Assembly (NCBI GenBank): GCA_019746155.1
Contig: JAIESJ010000143.1
Span: forward strand, 1-8,659
DNA: 8,659 nucleotides
Reading direction: 5' to 3'
From: Burkholderiales bacterium
GTDB taxonomy: Bacteria; Pseudomonadota; Gammaproteobacteria; Burkholderiales; SG8-41
A model generated the notes under the pieces. That model had not been told where the DNA came from. It did not search any database and saw only the letters and a program-made list of their open reading frames with translations. A program made the translations under genes and the position numbers. Below are positions 1 through 5,045 of the stretch, in pieces (the stretch's first letter is position 1; each line of letters begins with the position of its first letter).

Positions 1-1
1 C

Positions 2-718
2 GGCAAAGTCAAACCGGGCGACATGGGTTTCGATGCCATCCATATCAATCTGCACAAGACGTTGTCCACGCCGCACGGCGGCGGCGGTCCCGGCGCCGGG
101 CCGGTGGGGGTGTCGCAGAAGCTTGCGCCGTTCCTGCCGCTGCCGGTGATCGGGCGGGTAAAGGACGAGTATCGCCTGCTCGGAGAAAAGGACCTGCCGT
201 TTTCCATCGGCCGCCTGGCGGCGCACATGGGCAACGCCGGCGTGCTGCTGCGCGCCTATGTGTATGCGCGGCTGCTGGGCCGTGAAGGCATGCAGCGCGT
301 GGCCGAATTCGCCACGCTCAACGCCAATTACCTGATGGCGGAATTGAGGCGTGCGGGCTTCGAGGTTGCGTTCCCCGCGCGGCGCGCCAGCCACGAGTTC
401 ATCGTGACGCTGAAGAAGCTCAAGGATGAGACCGGTGTCGGCGCCATGGATGTGGCCAAGCGCCTGCTCGACAAGGGCTTTCATGCGCCGACGACGTACT
501 TTCCGCTGCTGGTGCCGGAATGCCTGCTGATCGAACCCACCGAAACCGAATCCAGGCAGACGCTCGATGCCTTCGTCGCGGCGATGAAGGAAATTCTCGA
601 AGAAGCGCGCAAGCAGCCTGAACTTGTAAAAAACGCGCCTCATACCACGCCGGTGCGCCGCCTCGATGAAGTCAAGGCCGCGCGTGAACTCGATCTCGCC
701 TGGAAGCCCGCGGCCTGA
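2..718 (+). CDS. gcvPB: Glycine dehydrogenase (decarboxylating) subunit 2, C-terminal part (5' truncated by window edge)
   Basis: P-protein beta subunit of the glycine cleavage system. With GcvPA it decarboxylates glycine using PLP and passes the aminomethyl group to the lipoyl arm of GcvH in the cytoplasm. The frame is open from base 2, so the start lies outside the window; about 238 residues are present, roughly the C-terminal half of a protein usually near 480-500 residues. The motif NLHKT followed by PHGGGGPG is the family's PLP site, and its lysine codon (56-58) is the Schiff-base residue. The C-terminus, with PHTTPVRRLDE near the end, is typical of the split bacterial subunit. The first ATG in frame (base 23) is internal, not a start. 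The kinase gene follows after 31 bp on the same strand. Family assignment is secure; the partner genes gcvT, gcvH and gcvPA are not visible here. Confidence 0.95.
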   Translation, partial: GKVKPGDMGFDAIHINLHKTLSTPHGGGGPGAGPVGVSQKLAPFLPLPVIGRVKDEYRLLGEKDLPFSIGRLAAHMGNAGVLLRAYVYARLLGREGMQRVAEFATLNANYLMAELRRAGFEVAFPARRASHEFIVTLKKLKDETGVGAMDVAKRLLDKGFHAPTTYFPLLVPECLLIEPTETESRQTLDAFVAAMKEILEEARKQPELVKNAPHTTPVRRLDEVKAARELDLAWKPAA

Positions 719-749
719 AAGAGCGGCACATCATTCCACAGAATGTATC

Positions 750-1685
750 ATGCGCACGCTGATCTGCGGCTCGATCGCCTACGACACCATCATGGTGTTT
801 CACGACAGATTCAGGAACCACATCCTTCCCGACCAACTACACATCCTGAACGTCGCGTTTCTGGTGCCCGACATGCGCCGCGAGTTCGGCGGTTGCGCCG
901 GAAACATCGCCTACACGCTGAAGATGCTGGGCGGCGAGCCGCTGATCATGGCTACCGTCGGCGATGACTATCAGCCCTACGCCTACCGACTCGACAAGCT
1001 GCAGCTCTCCCAGCAGCATGTTCGCAAAGTCCCCGATACCTTCACGGCGCAGGCCTTCATCACCACCGATCTCGACGACAATCAGATCACGGCCTTCCAC
1101 CCCGGCGCGATGAATTATTCGCACTTGAACCACGTGCAGGACGCGAAGGACGTCGGCCTCGGCATCATCGCGCCCGACGGGCGGGAAGGCATGCTGCAGC
1201 ACGCGCGCGAGTTTCACGCCGCGGGCATTCCTTTCATCTTCGACCCCGGCCAGGGCCTGCCGATGTTCAACGGCGAAGAGCTGCTCGAGTTCGTGCGCCT
1301 GGCGGACTACGTGACGGTCAACGACTACGAAGGCCGGATGCTGCAGGAGCGCACCGGCAAAAAAATCGAGGAACTGGCGAAACTCGTCAAAGCGCTGGTT
1401 GTCACATTGGGAGCGCGCGGTTCCGTCGTCTACTCCGGCGGTCAACAAATCGAGGTCCCGTGCGTTAAAGCCGAGGAAGTAGTCGATCCGACCGGGTGCG
1501 GAGATGCTTTCCGGGCGGGATTGTTATACGGTATTGGCGCGGGGATGGACTGGCCGCTGACCGGCAGGCTGGCTTCGCTGCTGGGCGCGATCAAGATTGC
1601 CAAGCGTGGCGGGCAGAACCACTATTTTACGCGCGACGAGATCGCGCAGCGCTTCAGGGACGGCTTTGGCAGCCGAATCTGGTAA
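750..1685 (+). CDS. PfkB-family kinase, probably a nucleoside (adenosine/guanosine/inosine) kinase
   Basis: Ribokinase/PfkB-fold ATP-dependent kinase of 311 residues, a normal length. Visible motifs: the N-terminal strand LICGSIAYD, the first PfkB signature around FGGCAGNIA (46-54), the NxxE motif in VNDYE (N191, E194) that helps position Mg2+ and phosphate, VTLGARGS (218-225), and the second signature DPTGCGDAF (246-254) with catalytic base D252 and its anion hole. From memory, the N-terminus, the TTDLDDNQITAFHPGAM stretch and the C-terminal GGQNH resemble a betaproteobacterial nucleoside kinase from Burkholderia thailandensis that accepts purine nucleosides, so purine salvage is more likely than sugar phosphorylation. 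The specificity is inference; adenosine kinase or generic carbohydrate kinase are alternatives. The ATG at 750 is preferred over the longer upstream frame because the protein then begins as the family does. The Shine-Dalgarno is poor, and an out-of-frame ATG sits at 743. The slyB-like gene starts 12 bp after the stop, suggesting an operon. Confidence 0.88.
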   Translation: MRTLICGSIAYDTIMVFHDRFRNHILPDQLHILNVAFLVPDMRREFGGCAGNIAYTLKMLGGEPLIMATVGDDYQPYAYRLDKLQLSQQHVRKVPDTFTAQAFITTDLDDNQITAFHPGAMNYSHLNHVQDAKDVGLGIIAPDGREGMLQHAREFHAAGIPFIFDPGQGLPMFNGEELLEFVRLADYVTVNDYEGRMLQERTGKKIEELAKLVKALVVTLGARGSVVYSGGQQIEVPCVKAEEVVDPTGCGDAFRAGLLYGIGAGMDWPLTGRLASLLGAIKIAKRGGQNHYFTRDEIAQRFRDGFGSRIW

Positions 1686-1697
1686 ACGGAGACTGAT

Positions 1698-2153
1698 ATG
1701 AGATCGATTGCAGTGCTGGCCGCGGCGGCAGCGGCGGTATCCCTGTTGAGCGCCTGTGCGCCGAGCATGTCGGGCGGCGCTTATTCGCGCGACCAGGCGC
1801 GCCGCGAGCAGAACGTGCGTCTGGGTGTGGTCGAAAGCGTGCGCCAGGTGCAGATCGAGGGCACGCGCAGCGGCATCGGGCCGGCGGCCGGCGCTATTGT
1901 GGGCGGTATTGCCGGCAGCAATATCGGTCAGGGCAAGGGCGCCGCGGTGGGCGCGGTGCTCGGCGGCGTCGCCGGCGGCGTCGCGGGCCAGGCGGCCGAA
2001 GAAATCGGGACGCGCAAGACCGGTCTTGAAATCACGGTCAAGCTCGATGGCGGCAAGCTGGTCGCCATCACCCAGGAAGCCGACGAGACGTTCAGGCCGG
2101 GCGACAGGGTGCGCATCGTTTCCGACGGCACGACCTCGCGCGTTACGCACTGA
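1698..2153 (+). CDS. Glycine-zipper 2TM-domain outer-membrane lipoprotein, SlyB/PcpY-like
   Basis: Small envelope lipoprotein of 151 residues. The N-terminus is a type II signal peptide: MRS, an alanine-rich hydrophobic core, then lipobox L17-S18-A19-C20, so the mature protein would start at a lipidated Cys20. Residues about 60-100 form a glycine-zipper region, with repeated GxxxG/A steps such as GAIVGGIAGSNIG and GAVLGGVAGGVAG, the pattern of the Rickettsia 17-kDa antigen/SlyB family. After it comes a short soluble domain (EITVKLDGGKLVAITQEAD and RPGDRVRIV), also typical of SlyB. Family members are peptidoglycan- or outer-membrane-associated and linked to envelope integrity and divalent-cation stress; the exact role here is unknown. 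A good Shine-Dalgarno, GGAGA at 1688-1692, lies five bases before the ATG. The 12-bp gap to the kinase implies co-transcription, although no functional link is evident. Confidence 0.9.
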   Translation: MRSIAVLAAAAAAVSLLSACAPSMSGGAYSRDQARREQNVRLGVVESVRQVQIEGTRSGIGPAAGAIVGGIAGSNIGQGKGAAVGAVLGGVAGGVAGQAAEEIGTRKTGLEITVKLDGGKLVAITQEADETFRPGDRVRIVSDGTTSRVTH

Positions 2154-2170
2154 GTTTTTCCGCAGTTTGT

Positions 2171-2193
2171 CGCCGCCGCGCAAGGTGGCGGTG
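2171..2193 (+). terminator. Hairpin downstream of the lipoprotein gene, possible weak terminator
   Basis: The arms 2171-2179 and 2185-2193 can pair over nine positions (core CCGCC with GGCGG, two G-U pairs) around a five-base loop, 18 bp after the lipoprotein stop codon. No proper U-tract follows, only GTGGTTACC, so intrinsic termination would be weak. It could instead be an mRNA 3'-end stabiliser or chance pairing in GC-rich DNA. Confidence 0.3.
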
Positions 2194-2203
2194 GTTACCG
2201 GCT

Positions 2204-2209
2204 TATAAT
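2204..2209 (+). promoter_or_regulatory. Perfect -10 box (TATAAT) directly upstream of the acyltransferase start
   Basis: TATAAT ends seven bases before the ATG at 2217. With standard sigma70 geometry transcription would start at about 2216-2217, giving a leaderless mRNA. No convincing -35 is present: the 17-bp-spaced hexamer at 2181-2186 is CAAGGT. The box lies in the loop of a 5-bp inverted repeat, CCGGC at 2198-2202 and GCCGG at 2211-2215. The absence of any Shine-Dalgarno before the ATG fits a leaderless start, but an AT-rich hexamer by chance cannot be excluded. Confidence 0.5.
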
Positions 2210-2216
2210 CGCCGGG

Positions 2217-3041
2217 ATGAGTGCCTCATCGCCCGCATCCGCCGCGCCTACCGCGCGCATCACGCGTTTTCTGCGGCTCGTCCGGATCGGTCTGCACCTG
2301 TTGCAGGGCGTTGTCATCGCAGGATTGTTTTTCCCTTTCATGGCTCCCGCACGCCGGCGGCGGGAGGTCAAGTGCTGGTCGGCGCAATTGCTGCGCATCC
2401 TTTGTGTCAGACTGCATGTCCACGGCGGCCCTCCACGGCATGTTGTTCCGCTCATGTTGATCGCCAATCATGTCTCATGGCTCGATATTTATGCCATCAA
2501 CGCCGTGCTGCCGGTGCGGTTTGTGGCCAGGGCCGAGGTGCGCCGCTGGCCGGTGATCGGCTGGCTCAGCAAGAAAGCGGGAACGCTTTTCATCGAGCGG
2601 ACGCGGCGTCGCGATACTGCAAAGCTAAACCTCATACTTGCGGAAGTCATGCAGACGGGAGAACCGGTGGCGGTTTTTCCGGAAGCCACTGCCACGGACG
2701 GATCGGAGGTGCTGAAGTTCCACAGCTCGCTGCTGCAACCCGCGCTGACCGCCCGTGCCGCGCTTTGTCCGGTGGCGATCCGCTTCAGTCGTGCCGACGG
2801 TACGCTGTGCACCGAAGTGGCGTACGACGGCGACAAGTCATTGTGGGATACGTTGCGGCTGATGCTGACGCAACGCGTGATCCACGCGCATGTGCATTTT
2901 CTCGCGCCGCTCGCCGGTCACGACCGGCACCGACGCGAACTCGCGCGGACCGCGCGCGAGGCTATTCTTCAGACGCTGTTCCCGCCATCTCACGGCAGTC
3001 GCACTGGAAAACCCGCCGATCCTCGAGCCGCAGTGCGGTAA
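2217..3041 (+). CDS. Lysophospholipid acyltransferase family protein, PlsC/OlsA-like
   Basis: Membrane-associated acyltransferase of 274 residues, likely transferring an acyl chain from acyl-ACP or acyl-CoA to a lysophospholipid such as 1-acylglycerol-3-phosphate, or to a lyso-ornithine lipid. A hydrophobic segment at about 22-44 anchors the N-terminus. The catalytic NHxxxxD motif is NHVSWLD (84-90, H85 and D90). Motif II is KKAGTLFIER (119-128). Motif III is FPEAT (154-158), where most relatives have FPEGT, so the glycine is replaced by alanine. TDGSEVLKFHSSLL (160-173) follows as usual. It could be PlsC proper or an OlsA-type enzyme; sequence alone does not decide. There is no Shine-Dalgarno before the ATG, and a TATAAT box lies just upstream. 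The last 26 codons run antisense to the 3' end of apaH, and the basic, proline-containing tail (about 257-274) looks like an extension beyond the conserved domain. Confidence 0.88.
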   Translation: MSASSPASAAPTARITRFLRLVRIGLHLLQGVVIAGLFFPFMAPARRRREVKCWSAQLLRILCVRLHVHGGPPRHVVPLMLIANHVSWLDIYAINAVLPVRFVARAEVRRWPVIGWLSKKAGTLFIERTRRRDTAKLNLILAEVMQTGEPVAVFPEATATDGSEVLKFHSSLLQPALTARAALCPVAIRFSRADGTLCTEVAYDGDKSLWDTLRLMLTQRVIHAHVHFLAPLAGHDRHRRELARTAREAILQTLFPPSHGSRTGKPADPRAAVR

Positions 3042-3789
3042 GCCGCCGGCCCCACACGCAGCCGGTGTCGAGCGCCAGCAGGTCGGGCCGCACGACCAAT
3101 CCCAGCGCCGCCCAGTGCCCGGTGATGAGCGCCGTATCGCGGCTCGCGCGGCCCGGCACGTCGTACCATGGCATGAATCCCCGCGGCAGGTTTTCGAGCC
3201 CGGTTTTGTGAGAGAACTCCATCGTGCCGTCGGCCGAGCACAACCGCAGGCGCGTCATCGCATTGGTGATCACGCGCAACCGGTCATGGCCTGAAAGATC
3301 GTCGCGCCAGCGGGCGGGCTCATTGCCGTACATGTGACACAGGAAATCATGGTAGTCCTCGCCGCGCAGCGCATTCTCGACTTCCCGTCCCAGCGCGAGC
3401 GCCTGGGCGATGCTCCACTGCGGCAACAGGCCGCCATGCACCATCGCGTAGCCGTCCCCCGCATGCATCATGCTCCGGTGCCTGAGCCACACCAGCAGCT
3501 CGTCGCGGTCCGGCGCGGCGAGGATCTCGTCGAGCGTGTCGCCGCGGTGGAGTTTTCTCGCCCCCGCGGCGACAACCAGCAGATGCAGATCGTGATTGCC
3601 GAGAACGGTTACCGCGTGTTCGCCCAGGCCCTTGACAAAGCGCAGGGTTTGCAGCGACTGCGGCCCGCGGTTGACGAGGTCGCCCACGAACCACAGCCGG
3701 TCGCACGCCGGATCGAAGGCGATACTGTCCAGCAGGCGTCGCAACTGATCGTAGCAGCCTTGTACGTCGCCGATGGCGTAGGTGGACAT
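2962..3789 (-). CDS. apaH: Symmetrical bis(5'-nucleosyl)-tetraphosphatase (Ap4A hydrolase)
   Basis: Calcineurin-type metallophosphoesterase of 275 residues, the usual length. It splits Ap4A symmetrically to two ADP and can decap Np4-capped RNA. All expected metal-binding blocks are visible: GDVQGC (7-12), GDLVNRGP (36-43), GNHD (64-67), MVHGG (116-120, H118) and GHW (224-226). The GDVQG form is the one that separates ApaH from PrpE/PP2A-type relatives. The start is fixed by the family N-terminus MSTYAIGDVQGC. No Shine-Dalgarno is present: three copies of a 7-bp repeat (CCTTCAC on this strand) fill the six to 27 bases ahead of the ATG. The only in-frame upstream start candidate before a TGA at 3850-3852 is a CTG. 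The gene lies downstream of the cytochrome, which has its own terminator, so apaH needs a separate promoter; none is convincing. Its 3' end overlaps the converging acyltransferase by 80 bp. Confidence 0.95.
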   Translation of the reverse strand: MSTYAIGDVQGCYDQLRRLLDSIAFDPACDRLWFVGDLVNRGPQSLQTLRFVKGLGEHAVTVLGNHDLHLLVVAAGARKLHRGDTLDEILAAPDRDELLVWLRHRSMMHAGDGYAMVHGGLLPQWSIAQALALGREVENALRGEDYHDFLCHMYGNEPARWRDDLSGHDRLRVITNAMTRLRLCSADGTMEFSHKTGLENLPRGFMPWYDVPGRASRDTALITGHWAALGLVVRPDLLALDTGCVWGRRLTALRLEDRRVFQCDCREMAGTASEE

Positions 3790-3794
3790 GGTCA

Positions 3795-3818
3795 GTGAAG
3801 GGTGAAGGGTGAAGGGTG
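3795..3818 (+). repeat. Heptamer tandem repeat in the apaH leader, (GTGAAGG)x3 plus GTG
   Basis: Three exact copies of GTGAAGG at 3795-3801, 3802-3808 and 3809-3815, then GTG. On the apaH strand this reads CCTTCAC repeated, and ends six bases before the start codon, replacing the normal ribosome-binding region. The heptamer unit differs in base composition from the flanking DNA. Such arrays can change copy number by slippage; in this leader that would shift spacing but not the reading frame of apaH. Confidence 0.85.
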
Positions 3819-3840
3819 CAGAGCCGCCGTGTGATGCGCA

Positions 3841-3864
3841 GTGCGCTCGTCAACGTGAGCGCGC
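3841..3864. repeat. Inverted repeat in the apaH upstream region
   Basis: GCGCTC (3843-3848) and GAGCGC (3857-3862) form a perfect 6-bp dyad around an 8-base centre, 52 to 75 bases upstream of the apaH start. It could be an operator or a leader hairpin. A TTGACG hexamer on the minus strand (3853-3848) overlaps it, but no acceptable -10 follows at normal spacing. Function unknown; GC-rich dyads of this size occur by chance. Confidence 0.3.
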
Positions 3865-3892
3865 GCATCGCTCAGAACAGGCAAAACTGTCG

Positions 3893-3922
3893 AAACAAAA
3901 AGGCGCAGCAGCACTGCGCCTT
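3893..3922 (-). terminator. Intrinsic terminator of the cytochrome c5 gene
   Basis: On the minus strand a perfect 9-bp stem (AAGGCGCAG with CTGCGCCTT, positions 3922-3914 and 3908-3900) with a five-base loop is followed by TTTTTGTTT. It begins 36 bases after the cytochrome stop codon. On the plus strand no T-tract follows, so it acts in one direction only. Confidence 0.92.
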
Positions 3923-3924
3923 CC

Positions 3925-3961
3925 CATTTACCATTTACTATTCCCTATTTTCCCTATTTAC
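3925..3961. repeat. Degenerate heptamer array abutting the cytochrome stop codon
   Basis: Two exact copies of CATTTAC (3925-3931, 3932-3938) are followed by TATTCCC (3939-3945), TATTTTCCC and TATTTAC (3955-3961). The array is AT-rich and low in complexity, unlike the surrounding DNA. It fills the space between the terminator stem and the cytochrome stop codon, and its last copy includes that codon (TTA at 3958-3960 on the plus strand). Its complement GTAAATG matches the exact array's GTGAAGG at five of seven positions, so the two arrays may be related in inverted orientation. Confidence 0.6.
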
Positions 3962-4791
3962 TTTACCAGGCCCACGAGGTAATCGACCGCGGCTTTGACG
4001 TCGGCGTCGGCGAGCGAACTGTTCCCGCCCTTGGGCGGCATCGCGTTTTTGCCCTTGAGCGCGGCAGTATAGAGCGCGTCCATGCCGCTCTTGATACGCG
4101 GCGCCCAAGCGGTCTTGTCGCCGGCCTTCGGCGCGCCTGCGACGCCCGCAGCGTGACACGCAACGCAGTTTGCCTCATAGACCGCCTTGCCTTTGCTGGC
4201 GTCCGCTTTGGCGGACGCGGCTGCAGGCGCCGCAGTTGGAGCGGCGGGTGCGGCAGCCGTCACGGCCGGCTTTGAGGCAGGCGCCGGTTTCGATTCGGGT
4301 TCCTTCCAGCTGGCGCCCGCCTGGTTGGCCATGTAGGCCACTGCGCGTGCGAATTCGGTGTCGGTCAGGTCGGGATTGCCGCCGCGCGGTGGCATCTGGC
4401 GTATGCCTTTGAGCGCGTCCTGCGTCACCTTTTCCTGGCCTTCGCCGATGAGCTTGGCCCACGCCGCCTTGTCGCCGATCTTGGGCGCGTTGAGCGCACC
4501 CGTGGCATGACACGCTGCGCATACCGTTTCCACCACCTGCTGGCCGGTTTTCTCGATTTTCGGGGCGTTGGGATCGCTCACCACGACGTCGCCCACCGGC
4601 TTCAGCCGCTTGGCGATGGCTTCGTCCGACATTCCGGGGTGGTCCTTGCCGAACCTGGCGCTGCCGATCACGAGTTGCGTGAGCATGACGATCAGCGCAA
4701 TCGGCACTACAAACGCCAGTACCAGAACGATGATCAACTGCTTCGGAGTTTTGATCGGGGAAGAATGCTCTTCGATTTTAACTTCGCTCAT
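3958..4791 (-). CDS. Membrane-anchored dihaem cytochrome c5
   Basis: Periplasmic electron carrier of 277 residues held in the inner membrane by one N-terminal helix (about 18-42). It has two class I cytochrome c domains in tandem. The first has haem motif CAACH (91-95) and a likely axial Met133 in MPPRGG; the second has CVACH (209-213) and Met251 in MPPKGG. The domains share the pattern G-K/Q-x-V-x-E, CxACH, APKxGDKxAW and MPPxGGN, so they come from an internal duplication. An alanine/proline-rich linker at about 162-199 joins them. This matches the dihaem c5 (CycB) of Neisseria, known to deliver electrons from the bc1 complex to terminal acceptors such as cbb3 oxidase or nitrite reductase; the acceptor here is unknown. 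A Shine-Dalgarno AGGA (4801-4798) lies six bases before the ATG. The gene has its own promoter and intrinsic terminator, so it is probably monocistronic. Haem attachment needs Ccm genes from elsewhere. Confidence 0.93.
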   Translation of the reverse strand: MSEVKIEEHSSPIKTPKQLIIVLVLAFVVPIALIVMLTQLVIGSARFGKDHPGMSDEAIAKRLKPVGDVVVSDPNAPKIEKTGQQVVETVCAACHATGALNAPKIGDKAAWAKLIGEGQEKVTQDALKGIRQMPPRGGNPDLTDTEFARAVAYMANQAGASWKEPESKPAPASKPAVTAAAPAAPTAAPAAASAKADASKGKAVYEANCVACHAAGVAGAPKAGDKTAWAPRIKSGMDALYTAALKGKNAMPPKGGNSSLADADVKAAVDYLVGLVK

Positions 4792-4831
4792 TTATTGTCC
4801 TGCGGATGGGAATAAGGCACGAAAGGCGCAC

Positions 4832-4860
4832 ATTATAGCGGCAATCGCCACCTCGGTAAA
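4832..4860 (-). promoter_or_regulatory. Sigma70-type promoter of the cytochrome c5 gene
   Basis: Reading the minus strand, TTTACC (4860-4855, four of six matches to TTGACA), a 17-bp spacer and a perfect TATAAT (4837-4832). Predicted transcription start is near 4825, giving a 5' leader of about 34 bases that carries the Shine-Dalgarno AGGA. It is arranged back to back with the tRNA promoter. Confidence 0.8.
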
Positions 4861-4894
4861 AGCTTGATTCGACGGCAGTCCATGCCTGCGACTG

Positions 4895-4903
4895 TGATAG
4901 AAT
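4895..4903 (+). promoter_or_regulatory. Probable extended -10 promoter element for tRNA-Arg
   Basis: TG at 4895-4896, one base, then TAGAAT at 4898-4903 gives an extended -10 with five of six matches to TATAAT. The start would fall near 4910, five bases before the mature tRNA. No good -35 is seen at 16-18 bp; TTGATT at 4864-4869 is too far away. Confidence 0.5.
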
Positions 4904-4914
4904 CAGTGGCTTGC

Positions 4915-4991
4915 GCGCCCGTAGCTCAGTTGGATAGAGTACTGCCCTCCGAAGGCAGGGGTCGGACGTTCGAATCGTCTCGGGCGCGCCA
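4915..4991 (+). tRNA. tRNA-Arg, anticodon CCG
   Basis: Complete cloverleaf of 77 bases with CCA encoded (4989-4991). The acceptor stem GCGCCCG (4915-4921) pairs with CGGGCGC (4981-4987); discriminator G4988. D-arm GCTC/GAGT is at 4924-4940. The anticodon stem CTGCC/GGCAG encloses loop CTCCGAA (4947-4953) with anticodon CCG at 4949-4951, reading CGG arginine codons, which are frequent in this GC-rich genome. The variable loop has five bases. T-arm GGACG-TTCGAAT-CGTCT is at 4964-4980. It stands alone, divergent from the cytochrome gene. No tRNA-end duplicate is seen downstream, so there is no sign that it has served as an integration site. Confidence 0.97.
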
Positions 4992-5045
4992 AACCTGTTT
5001 CTTTAATACGATTTCCACAAGGCATAACACAACAACCCGCTTCCG

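Noticed and set aside
743..967. Alternative small gene starting at ATG 743
   Set aside because: Out of frame within the kinase gene, with an Arg/His-rich shadow product and no Shine-Dalgarno.
1524..2183. 219-codon minus-strand frame opposite the kinase end and the lipoprotein gene
   Set aside because: Composition is of the shadow type (Arg/Ala/His-rich) with no domain pattern, while the plus-strand genes have clear motifs and Shine-Dalgarno sequences.
3334..3798. 154-codon plus-strand frame opposite apaH
   Set aside because: Entirely antisense to conserved ApaH motifs, with no ribosome-binding site or recognisable domain.
4992..5045. Promoter between tRNA-Arg and the FAD oxidoreductase
   Set aside because: The AT-rich spacer contains partial hexamers (TTTAAT, CATAAC), but no pair with acceptable spacing and match; read-through from upstream is equally possible.
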